A stretch of 64,000 bases of DNA, from assembly GCF_024198215.1 (NCBI RefSeq), contig NZ_JAKCFA010000002.1, forward strand, positions 558,001-622,000, in the 5' to 3' direction. Shown in pieces: positions 33,503-41,243 of this stretch. Position 1 is the first letter of the stretch, and each line of letters opens with the position of its first letter. Position numbers and translations under genes: made by a program. Below the pieces are notes generated by a model. That model did not search any database. It was not told the origin of the DNA and was given only the letters and a program-made list of their open reading frames with translations. The stretch is from Myxococcus qinghaiensis (GTDB lineage Bacteria > Myxococcota > Myxococcia > Myxococcales > Myxococcaceae).

Positions 33503-34986
33503 GCAAGTCGATGATCTGCTCGTGCGAGGACGTCACCGCGGACGATGTGCGGCACGCCGTCTCGCGCGGGTATTGCGATGTGGAGTCGGTGAAGCGCTAC
33601 ACCGGCTTCGGCACCGGCATCTGCCAGGGCAAGAGCTGCCTGTCCGCGGTGGCCGCGCTGCTGGAGCAGGAGAAGGCCCTCAAGCCCGCCGCGGTGGTGC
33701 CCTTCACGCCGCGCCCTCCCCTGTTCCCCACCGAGCTGCGCCTGCTCGCCACCGCCCCGGTGGACGAGTCCCAGCCTCCCGTGGGCGGCCTGCCCCAGGA
33801 CGTGGACACCTTCGCCAGCGCGCTGCGGCCCGAAGGCCCCCTGCCCGCCAAGGCCAAGGTGGTCATCATCGGCGGCGGCGTCATGGGGCTCGCGCTCGCG
33901 TACAACCTGGCGCGCGAGGGTGAGACGGACGTCGTCGTGCTGGAGCGCGGCTACCTGTGCGCGGGCGCGTCCGGCCGCAACGGCGGTGGCGTGCGCATGC
34001 AGTGGGGCACTCCGGCGCTGGTGGAGCTGGCCAAGCGCTCCATCGATTTGATGAAGACCTTCGCCCGGGACCTGGGCATCAACGTCTGGCTGCGCCAGGG
34101 CGGCTACCTGTTCCTGGCCCGGACGGACGCGGTGGCGAAGCGACTGGAGCGCAACGTCACGCTGCACAACCGCTACGGCGTGCCCACGCGGCTCGTCACG
34201 CCGGACGCCGCGCGCGACATCGTCCCCGGCCTGACGATGAAGGGCTGCGTGGCGGCCTCCTTCAATCCCGAGGACGGCGTCATCTTCCCCTGGCCCTTCC
34301 TGTGGGGCTACGCGCAGGGCTGCAAGAAGAAGGGCATCCGCGTGGAGACGTACACGGACGTCACCGGCTTCGAGGTCAGCGGCGGCCAGATTCGCAAGGT
34401 GAAGACGGACCGGGGCGACATCGCCTGTGACACCGTCGTCCTCGCGTCCGGCGCGTGGAGCCCGGAAGTCGCGAAGCTCGTCGACGTGCAGCTCCCCAAC
34501 GAGCCGCACCGCCACGAAATCCTCAGCACCGAGCCCCTCAAGCCCTTCCTGGGGCCGCTGGTGTCGGTGCTCGACTCGGGCCTCTACTTCAGCCAGTCCA
34601 TGCGCGGCGAAATCGTGGGCGGCATGGGCGACCCGAAGGAGCCCCCCGGCCTCAACATGGGCAGCACCCTGCGCTTCGTGTCCCGCTTCGCCCGCGCGCT
34701 CATGGAGCAGATGCCCCACGTGGGCCACGTGAAGGTGCTGCGCCAGTGGGCCGGCTGCTACGACGTGACGCCGGACAACAACCCCATCCTCGGCCGCACC
34801 CCCGGCCTGGACAACCTCCTCCAGATGTCGGGCTTCGTCGGCCACGGCTTCATGATGGCCCCCGCCGTCGCCGAGCGGATGGCGAAGTGGATGGTCACCG
34901 GCGAGTCCGATGAGCTGTTCACCCGCTTCAACCTGCGCCGCTTCTCCGAAGGGGCCCTGGAGCGCGAGGACATGATCATCGGCTGA
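33499..34986 (+). CDS. BFD-FAD amine/amino acid oxidase beta subunit, HcnC/SoxB-like
   Basis: 495 residues. Residues 1-60 are a bacterioferritin-associated ferredoxin type [2Fe-2S] domain (C7, C9, C42, C47: CSCED and GICQGKSC). After a linker, a DAO-fold flavoprotein domain begins near 115 (VVIIGGGVMGLALAYNLAREG) and ends with a typical RQWAGCYDVTPDNNPILGRTPG segment like sarcosine oxidase beta and HcnC. Together with the alpha subunit it should oxidise the C-N bond of a small amine such as glycine, sarcosine, proline or an opine. Having the BFD module on the beta subunit differs from HcnABC, where it sits at the C-terminus of HcnB. Translation is coupled to the alpha subunit; a strong terminator follows. 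Confidence 0.87.
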   Translation: MSKSMICSCEDVTADDVRHAVSRGYCDVESVKRYTGFGTGICQGKSCLSAVAALLEQEKALKPAAVVPFTPRPPLFPTELRLLATAPVDESQPPVGGLPQDVDTFASALRPEGPLPAKAKVVIIGGGVMGLALAYNLAREGETDVVVLERGYLCAGASGRNGGGVRMQWGTPALVELAKRSIDLMKTFARDLGINVWLRQGGYLFLARTDAVAKRLERNVTLHNRYGVPTRLVTPDAARDIVPGLTMKGCVAASFNPEDGVIFPWPFLWGYAQGCKKKGIRVETYTDVTGFEVSGGQIRKVKTDRGDIACDTVVLASGAWSPEVAKLVDVQLPNEPHRHEILSTEPLKPFLGPLVSVLDSGLYFSQSMRGEIVGGMGDPKEPPGLNMGSTLRFVSRFARALMEQMPHVGHVKVLRQWAGCYDVTPDNNPILGRTPGLDNLLQMSGFVGHGFMMAPAVAERMAKWMVTGESDELFTRFNLRRFSEGALEREDMIIG

Positions 34987-35017
34987 GGCGCCCTCGCGAG
35001 CGCTCCCACTCCGGCAC

Positions 35018-35071
35018 CCACGGGCCGCGTCCTCCTCCTTCGCCGGAGCGAGACGCGGCCCGTGGATTTTT
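35018..35071 (+). terminator. intrinsic terminator of the oxidase operon
   Basis: Perfect 14-base arms CCACGGGCCGCGTC (35018-35031) and GACGCGGCCCGTGG (35052-35065) with a 20-base loop, followed by ATTTTTCC. The best terminator in the window. Confidence 0.87.
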
Positions 35072-35283
35072 CCAGCCGTGTCCTGGCTCGGGACACCTCG
35101 CTCCGAGAGTGACCACGAAAACGACACTCTCAGGAAAAACCGTAAATCACGAACATCATGAGGCTTTGTCCCGGGCAGCGCGAAGGGCCTTTACACGCGT
35201 CCGCCGGGGAGCGGAGCACGCGCGCACCACCTGGCCTCGTGCGCGCGCGGGCCCTCCGAGTGGGAGTGTCCTGGGCGTGACGC

Positions 35284-35298
35284 TGGCACGGGGTGTGC
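35284..35298 (+). promoter_or_regulatory. sigma-54 promoter of the secreted protease
   Basis: TGGCACG-GGGT-GTGC: a perfect -24 element and a -12 element with one change, with the required 10 bases between GG and GC. It ends 49 bases before the protease ATG, a fitting distance. Myxobacteria use many sigma-54 promoters for developmental and exported proteins. Confidence 0.62.
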
Positions 35299-35346
35299 CT
35301 GGGCCCACGCGGCGCGCAATCCCGCGCGTGGTGGAGGAGTCCCCCG

Positions 35347-36141
35347 ATGATCGCGAAGAGCATGCGTGCGTTGTTCCTGGTGGGTGCCCTGTCGGCTTGC
35401 GGTACCGAGCAGGCTCCGGACGTTCCTGACGCGGACGGCACCGAGCCGCTCCAGTCGCAGGAGTCCAACGTCATCGTCGGCTCTGTGAACTGGGTGGGGG
35501 CCACCACGCTGACGGGCACGCAGCGCACGCGCTCCAGGGCGGTGGGCTACCTGTCCATCCCCGCGGTGGGCAGCCGCTGCACGGCGTGGCTCGTGTCGGC
35601 CGACGTCATCATCACCAACAACCACTGCATCGGCAGCGCGTCCGAGGCCGTGGGCGCGCGCGTGTCCTTCAACTACGAGGACGGCGTCGCCTCCGCGGAT
35701 CGCGTCTGGTACAACTGCGCCACGTTCATCAAGACGTGGTCCGGCGATGACATGACGGCGGTGCGCTGCTCGGCGACGAACGGCCAGCTCCCCGGCAACG
35801 TCTACGGCTGGCTGACGGTGTCCACCACCAACGCCGCCGCCAACGCGAGCCTCTACGTCGTGCACCAGAACTGCGACTACTACACGTCGTCCGGCTGCAC
35901 CCCGACGAAGAAGTCCTCGCCGGGCGTGGTGAAGAACGCCAACTACTCCACCACGGACCTGTCCTACGACGCGGACACGCTGGGCGGCTCCTCGGGCTCG
36001 CCGGTGATTTCGTCCTCCACGCACCAGGTGGTCGGCCTGCACCACATCGGCCTGGGCGGCAACTCGTCCGGCCGCGGCACGGCCAACACCGGCGTGAAGG
36101 CCACCCGCGTGAAGGCGCGCCTGGCGGAGATCGGCCTCTAG
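35347..36141 (+). CDS. trypsin-like serine protease, lipoprotein
   Basis: 264 residues of the S1/V8-like chymotrypsin fold. Signal peptide ends in a lipobox LSAC, so it is probably lipid-anchored at the surface. Catalytic triad as seen: His93 (ITNNHCIGS), Asp135 (SGDDMTAVRC) and Ser216 (LGGSSGSPV). Paired cysteines (SRCTAW, NNHC, NCATF, VRC, NCDYYTSSGC) suggest disulfides outside the cell. The ATG at 35347 has GGAGGAG upstream; a longer open frame exists but would hide the signal peptide. Likely a predatory, developmental or matrix protease under sigma-54 control. Confidence 0.9.
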   Translation: MIAKSMRALFLVGALSACGTEQAPDVPDADGTEPLQSQESNVIVGSVNWVGATTLTGTQRTRSRAVGYLSIPAVGSRCTAWLVSADVIITNNHCIGSASEAVGARVSFNYEDGVASADRVWYNCATFIKTWSGDDMTAVRCSATNGQLPGNVYGWLTVSTTNAAANASLYVVHQNCDYYTSSGCTPTKKSSPGVVKNANYSTTDLSYDADTLGGSSGSPVISSSTHQVVGLHHIGLGGNSSGRGTANTGVKATRVKARLAEIGL

Positions 36142-36175
36142 GCCCTCCGAACGGAATCCGTTCAGGGGGGTAGCA

Positions 36176-36206
36176 CCGCCGAGGCCCGAGTTCTCGGCCT
36201 CGGCGG
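36176..36206. terminator. bidirectional hairpin after the protease gene
   Basis: CCGCCGAGGCC...GGCCTCGGCGG gives an 11-bp stem (extended by GAG/CTC with one bulge) between convergent genes. No T-run. The short palindrome GAACGGAATCCGTTC lies just before it at 36149-36163. Confidence 0.55.
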
Positions 36207-36255
36207 TGGCCACCCCTGACGGAAGCTGCTCCGACGGGCTGAGTCGCCCGTCACG

Positions 36256-37119
36256 TCACGCCGGAGTGGGCTCGCGCGCCAGCAGCACCCGTGACGCGAG
36301 CCCCACCGGCAGGGCCTCGGGCGCGGCCAGGGCCTCGCGCCGCACCCCTCGCAGCGCCAGCCGCCCCAGGCTCCGCTTCACCGCGCGCGGCAGCAAGGGC
36401 AACAGCCGCATCACCCACCGGTGGCCCCAGCCCGGGTACACCAGGGCCTCGCCCCGCTCGAACGCCGCGAGCGCGGCCCGCGCGCAGCGCTCCAGCGATA
36501 TCTGGAAGAAGGGCACCTCCGCCGCGTCCTCCGCCCCCGCATCGCCCAGCGGCCCGGGGGCCACGCGGGTGATGACCACGCCGCGCCCCTCCACCTCCAG
36601 TCGCAACGACTCCGTGAAGCCGTCCAGGAAGCGCTGCGTGGCGGCGAACATCGTCGAGCCCGGGAGGAAGAGCTGCGCGGCGCCCGAGCCGATGTTCATC
36701 ACCCCGCCCCTCCCCCGCTCCAGCATGGGAGCGAGCAGCCGGTGGGTCAGCAGCGCGGGCACCCAGACGTTCGCGCGCAGCAACTCCTCCAGCCCGCCCC
36801 AGCGCGCCTCCGCGTAGAGCCCTCTGCGCCCCAGCGCGGCGGTGTTCACCAGCACGTCCACCCGGACGAACTTCGACTCCAGCGAGGCGACGAGCGCGTC
36901 CACCTGGCGCGACTCGCAGACGTCGCACTGCTCGAGCAGCACGCCCAGGGTGGGATAGAGGGACAGCAGCTCCTCGCGCAGCGGCTTCAGGCGCGCCACG
37001 TCGCGGTCCACGAGGACCAGCGTGCGAACGCGCCGGGACAGCAGCCGGGCCAGCTCGCGGCCGAGCCCTTCTGAAGCACCGGTGATGAGGACCGTGCCCT
37101 GGTCAATGGGAGGACGCAT
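36256..37119 (-). CDS. SDR-fold protein with replaced catalytic Tyr and Lys
   Basis: 287 residues of the short-chain dehydrogenase/reductase family. Cofactor motif TGASEGLG (14-21), acidic DR after strand 2 (VDRD) hinting at NAD, the family NTAAL motif at 92-96, Asn117 and Ser145 (MNIGSGAAQ) are present. At the positions of the Tyr and Lys of the YxxxK motif the protein has Phe158 and Gln162 (STMFAATQRF), with exact S-x12-Y spacing. Such a protein is unlikely to be a normal dehydrogenase and may bind NAD(P) or lipid as a regulator. ATG 37119 (MRPPIDQG) is chosen over a low-complexity upstream extension. It diverges from the universal stress protein gene. Confidence 0.82.
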   Translation of the reverse strand: MRPPIDQGTVLITGASEGLGRELARLLSRRVRTLVLVDRDVARLKPLREELLSLYPTLGVLLEQCDVCESRQVDALVASLESKFVRVDVLVNTAALGRRGLYAEARWGGLEELLRANVWVPALLTHRLLAPMLERGRGGVMNIGSGAAQLFLPGSTMFAATQRFLDGFTESLRLEVEGRGVVITRVAPGPLGDAGAEDAAEVPFFQISLERCARAALAAFERGEALVYPGWGHRWVMRLLPLLPRAVKRSLGRLALRGVRREALAAPEALPVGLASRVLLAREPTPA

Positions 37120-37234
37120 GGGAAAGAGGCACCTCCGTCTTAGGTCAGGTGGCCATGGTGCGCACGATTTGCGGACCGCGCTCGCCTCCCCGCAAGCCCT
37201 GCGCCCGGTCCATCCCAGCCAGGCGGGCGGGCGG

Positions 37235-37249
37235 TGGCACGCAACTTCC
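37235..37249 (+). promoter_or_regulatory. weak sigma-54-like site before the stress protein
   Basis: TGGCACG-CAAC-TTCC has a perfect -24 element and correct spacing but C for the important G of the -12 GC. It ends 61 bases before the start; listed as a weak candidate. Confidence 0.22.
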
Positions 37250-37310
37250 ACTGTGCGTCCACAGCCCCCATTCCCATGACAGGGGCCTTTCCAAGACCAA
37301 GGAGCCACCC

Positions 37311-37775
37311 ATGGCCGCACCGTCCCGCATTCTCGTTCCCATCGACCTGAGCGAGGGCTCTCGCGCGGTCATCGACTACGCCCTGAACCTGGCGCGCCCC
37401 TTCAACGCCACCGTGGAGGTGGTGCACGCCTGGGAGCCGCCCCAGTACGTCGCGCCAGACCTGCTGGTGGCCGCGCCCGGCTGGAACCCCATCTCCCTGG
37501 AGAAGGTCGCCCTGGAAACGGCGAGCAAGGAGCTGGCGACCCTGCTTCGGCAGATGGAGACGGCCCAGGTCCCCATCAAGCACCGGGTGCTGGTGGGCGA
37601 GGCGGCCTCCACCATCCTCGAGCTCGCGGAGAAGGAGGGGCACGACCTCATCATCATGGGCACCCACGGGCGTCGGGGGTTTTCCCGCGTCCTGCTGGGC
37701 AGCGTGGCGCAGAAGATCGTCGCCCGCGCGCACTGCCCGGTGCTGACGCTGCACGTCTCGACGGACAAGAAGTAG
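37311..37775 (+). CDS. universal stress protein, UspA family
   Basis: 154 residues, single Usp domain. Begins RILVPIDLSEGSRAVIDYAL and ends with the ATP-binding signature GTHGRRGFSRVLLGS (G-x2-G-x9-GS) and CPVLTLHV. ATP-binding type, thus likely a cytoplasmic stress or energy-state protein. ATG 37311 with AGGAG is clear; an open extension upstream encodes only unstructured residues. It converges on the transporter gene. Confidence 0.93.
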   Translation: MAAPSRILVPIDLSEGSRAVIDYALNLARPFNATVEVVHAWEPPQYVAPDLLVAAPGWNPISLEKVALETASKELATLLRQMETAQVPIKHRVLVGEAASTILELAEKEGHDLIIMGTHGRRGFSRVLLGSVAQKIVARAHCPVLTLHVSTDKK

Positions 37776-37790
37776 CCGCGGGCACCGCCC

Positions 37791-38936
37791 CTAGCGTCCG
37801 AGCGCCGCCCGCGTGGCGGCCTCCCGCCGCCGGGCCGCGAGCACCGTGGGCACGGCGAGCACCGACATGGCGCCCATGACGAGCACGGCCCCGAGCAGCT
37901 CGCGCGTCCCCACCCCGGGCAGCCCCAGCCACAGCGACAACCCCAGCGTGGCCACCACACCGGCGAGCACGCTGGAGGCGCGGTTGACCGGCACGGAGAA
38001 GGCGTTCTCCCGCGCGTCCAGCAGGATGAGCCCGCCGAAGATGCCGGTGCCCTGGGACAACAGGCCCACCAGCATCTCCTCCAGGAGCCGCCCCCGGGTG
38101 AACAGGCCGGTGAAGCCCTCGCGGATGTCCTGCGCCGCGACGGAGCCGCCCCAAAGCGCCACCCCGGCGAGCACCAGCACCAGGAAGGGCGTGGCCACCA
38201 TCTGCTCCTCCACGAAGTAGCGGGTGGACAGCGACTTGTCCTCGGACTTGGCCAGCCGACTCATGGCGCGCAGCCGGATGAAGTAGCTGAGCAGGTACAC
38301 GCCCACGTCCACCATGGCCACCAGCGTCATCGTGGCCCGCGCATCCGTGCCCGACGCCACCACCACCGCCGACAGGCTCAGCCCCAGCGCCACCCACGAG
38401 GGCCAGCGCACCCGCCTGCGGCTGAGGACGTCCACCACGGGCGCCAGCACCAGCACGCCGCCGCGCATCAGCAACATCATGAAGACGATGGAGGTGCCCT
38501 CCAGCGTGTACGCCAGCGTCGTGGTGCCGATGATGGCCGCCGAGCACATCCCGGACAGGAAGGTCCACGGCCCCGGTGAGGGCACCCGCAGGCCCAGCAC
38601 CTGCCGATGCCCCGCGAAGCGCCACCAGCGCTTGAGCGTGAGGAAGACGAACATGCCCACCATCGACGTCGCCGCGCTCACCGGCAGCAGCGTGAAGCCG
38701 ACGATGCCCTCCTCCATGCCCGGCAGGGAGCCGCTCGACAGCGCCTTCGTCAGCGCGCTGTACGGGGCATAGGCCGCGAAGTACCCGAAGGCGTAGATCC
38801 AGATGGAGAGGTCTTGGGAGTCGTCGTGCTGCGTCGAAGGTGCGGCCAGGGCGGACCTCGGGACAGGGCCAGGTGGGCACCGTACTGCAAGGCGCACGCC
38901 CTGGCCCGCACCGCAGGGAGAGAGCACCCCATGCAA
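37791..38936 (-). CDS. DMT/EamA-like membrane transporter
   Basis: Polytopic inner-membrane protein with about 10 TM helices, for example WIYAFGYFAAYAPYSAL, IVGFTLLPVSAATSMVGMFVF, FLSGMCSAAIIGTTTLAYTL and ELLGAVLVMGAMSVLAVPTVL. Two halves show the duplicated five-helix layout of drug/metabolite transporters, and LSRRRVRWPSWVALGLSLSAVVV resembles the end of the first EamA half. Substrate unknown. The start is uncertain: the open frame begins with ATG 38936 but the first 40 residues are not membrane-like, and a later non-ATG start is likely. It diverges from the bactofilin-like gene with overlapping upstream sequence. Confidence 0.75.
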   Translation of the reverse strand: MHGVLSPCGAGQGVRLAVRCPPGPVPRSALAAPSTQHDDSQDLSIWIYAFGYFAAYAPYSALTKALSSGSLPGMEEGIVGFTLLPVSAATSMVGMFVFLTLKRWWRFAGHRQVLGLRVPSPGPWTFLSGMCSAAIIGTTTLAYTLEGTSIVFMMLLMRGGVLVLAPVVDVLSRRRVRWPSWVALGLSLSAVVVASGTDARATMTLVAMVDVGVYLLSYFIRLRAMSRLAKSEDKSLSTRYFVEEQMVATPFLVLVLAGVALWGGSVAAQDIREGFTGLFTRGRLLEEMLVGLLSQGTGIFGGLILLDARENAFSVPVNRASSVLAGVVATLGLSLWLGLPGVGTRELLGAVLVMGAMSVLAVPTVLAARRREAATRAALGR

Positions 38937-38991
38937 TCGGTGCGAGCTCCCGTCCGTAGGCCTCTCAACTCGGATGCCTCAGGAGCCCGCC

Positions 38992-39555
38992 ATGCGCTCA
39001 CCTCTGCTGCCCACCCTGGCCCTCGCCGCCACCCTCGCCTTCCCTGCCTTCGCGGGGGATGACTCCGCCAAGAAGGCCAACGGCATCAAGGTCGTCTGCG
39101 CCTCCAACGGCAAGGACGGCAGCCGCGCCGTGCAGGGCACGGACCTCATCATCGAGGCCGGGGACAAGGTGACGGACGCAGTCGCCGTGGATGGCAACGT
39201 CATCATCCGCAAGGGCGCCAAGGTCGACGACGCCGTCGCCATCCGGGGCCGGGTCATCGTCGAGTCCGGCGCCCGCGTCACGGGCGACGCCGTCTCCATG
39301 GGCGGAGAGGTCCGCGTCCACAACGGCGCGCGCGTGGACGGCAGCGCGGTGGCCCTGGGCGGCAAGCTCACCGTGGACAAGGACGGCCTCATCGACGGCG
39401 ACAGGATCAGCCTGTCCTTCGAGATTGGCGGCAAGGACCTGCTGCGCGGCTTCATCGAGGACGCGCTCGATGAGGAGACGGGCTGCCACATCATCGACGA
39501 GGACGACGACAAGGACGACGACCACGGCGGCAACAGCAGCCACAAGGACGTCTGA
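38992..39555 (+). CDS. secreted bactofilin-like repeat protein
   Basis: 187 residues. Signal peptide (LLPTLALAATLAFPAFAGDD), then four to five beta-helix repeats of the bactofilin type (VTDAVAVDGNVIIRKGAKV, DAVAIRGRVIVESGARV, DAVSMGGEVRVHNGARV, SAVALGGKLTVDKDG) and an Asp/His-rich tail (DDDKDDDHGGN). Bactofilins normally polymerise in the cytoplasm; an exported version is more likely a structural envelope or matrix protein. The acidic tail could bind Ca or other metals. AGGAG lies eight bases before the ATG. It shares the repeat type with the 501-residue protein at 30,446 though they are in different operons. Confidence 0.83.
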   Translation: MRSPLLPTLALAATLAFPAFAGDDSAKKANGIKVVCASNGKDGSRAVQGTDLIIEAGDKVTDAVAVDGNVIIRKGAKVDDAVAIRGRVIVESGARVTGDAVSMGGEVRVHNGARVDGSAVALGGKLTVDKDGLIDGDRISLSFEIGGKDLLRGFIEDALDEETGCHIIDEDDDKDDDHGGNSSHKDV

Positions 39556-39564
39556 GCGACGTCC
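39546..39564. terminator. hairpin across the stop codon
   Basis: GGACGTC-TGAGC-GACGTCC: perfect 7-bp stem whose loop holds the TGA stop of the bactofilin-like gene. It lies between convergent genes and may end transcription from both sides. Confidence 0.45.
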
Positions 39565-39585
39565 CTCCCAAGTCCGCGTGAAGCC

Positions 39586-40359
39586 CTACGCGGCGCTGGC
39601 GGTCCCCGGGGCGGAGTCCGCGTCCCGGGTCAACGGCTGGAGCGAGGCGCGCAGCGAGAGGATCTGCTCGCGCGCCAGCGTCTTGAGCTTCTCCAGGTCA
39701 TCCATCGTCATGCCCTTGGTGGAGATGGGCGTGCCCACCGTCACCAGGCCGCGCGAGGTGGAGAAGCGCCACGAGTGCTTCGGCAACGCCTTGCGCGTCC
39801 CGCTCACCGCCAGCGGCAGCACGTCCGCCTGACGCTCGATGGCCAGCCGGAACGCGCCGTCCTTGAAGGGCAGCAGCTCGTCCGTCTTCGAGCGCGTGCC
39901 CTCCGGGAAGATCATCACCGGCATCCCCTTCTCCATCCACTCCTTGCAGCGCGCCATGGCGCCCGTGGCGGACTCGCGGTCTCCACGGTGCACGGGGATG
40001 TCGCCAGCGATGCTCATCATCCACCCGACGACGGGAATCTTGAAGAGGTTGGCCTTGCCCAACCACTTCATCTCCCAGGGCAGGTGGGAGATGAGGAACG
40101 GGTCCGCGTTGGACTCGTGGTTGCTCACCACCACCGTGTTGGGGGCCACGGTGTCGGGCACCGCGCCGTGCACGCGGAAGCGCCAGTACGGCGTCAGCTT
40201 CGCGGCGGTGACACCCACCAGCCGGAAGCACCGGCCCGTGGCGTAGCGCGTCTTGTCGAAGGGCAGCGTGAAGATGGCGATGACGAGCTGAACGAAGAAA
40301 CCGACCAGCGCGACGATTCCAATCTCGACCCACGTCCAGATGGAGAGCAGTGCGTTCAT
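39586..40359 (-). CDS. plsC: 1-acyl-sn-glycerol-3-phosphate acyltransferase
   Basis: 257 residues. Makes phosphatidic acid from lysophosphatidic acid in membrane lipid synthesis. One N-terminal TM helix (IGIVALVGFFVQLVIAIF), the acyltransferase motif NHESNADPF (NHx4D) and the substrate motif FPEGTRSK are both present, with IPVHRGDRESATGAM between them. Cotranscribed with the exonuclease gene, which ends 18 bases before it. A general member of the LPLAT family could also act on other lysolipids. Confidence 0.9.
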   Translation of the reverse strand: MNALLSIWTWVEIGIVALVGFFVQLVIAIFTLPFDKTRYATGRCFRLVGVTAAKLTPYWRFRVHGAVPDTVAPNTVVVSNHESNADPFLISHLPWEMKWLGKANLFKIPVVGWMMSIAGDIPVHRGDRESATGAMARCKEWMEKGMPVMIFPEGTRSKTDELLPFKDGAFRLAIERQADVLPLAVSGTRKALPKHSWRFSTSRGLVTVGTPISTKGMTMDDLEKLKTLAREQILSLRASLQPLTRDADSAPGTASAA

Positions 40360-40377
40360 GAGAGCCTCGGGAAGTCG

Positions 40378-41166
<789 letters not shown>

Positions 41167-41196
41167 GCTTATGGCCCGGCCGGGCCGGGTTTTCCA

Positions 41197-41226
41197 GCCC
41201 CTACCGGTTCACTGACCGGTAGGGGC
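41197..41226 (-). terminator. strong hairpin after the amidohydrolase lipoprotein gene
   Basis: Perfect 12-base arms GCCCCTACCGGT and ACCGGTAGGGGC with a 6-base loop, 18 bases downstream of the giant lipoprotein stop and 31 bases before the exonuclease gene. No T-run but the stem is strong. Confidence 0.58.
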
Positions 41227-41243
41227 CGGGGGTTGCCCGTCAA

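Larger units (their letters stand above)
34987..35346. other. intergenic region before the secreted protease
   Basis: 360 bases. It contains the oxidase-operon terminator (35018-35071), then a locally less GC-rich stretch around 35110-35180 without a convincing ORF, and the sigma-54 site at 35284-35298. No RNA gene was recognised. Confidence 0.6.

Noticed and set aside
36149-36163. GAACGGAATCCGTTC as a terminator stem
   Set aside because: A 7-base arm with a one-base loop cannot fold as drawn, and the shorter 5-base stem is too weak; the nearby 11-bp hairpin is a better terminator.
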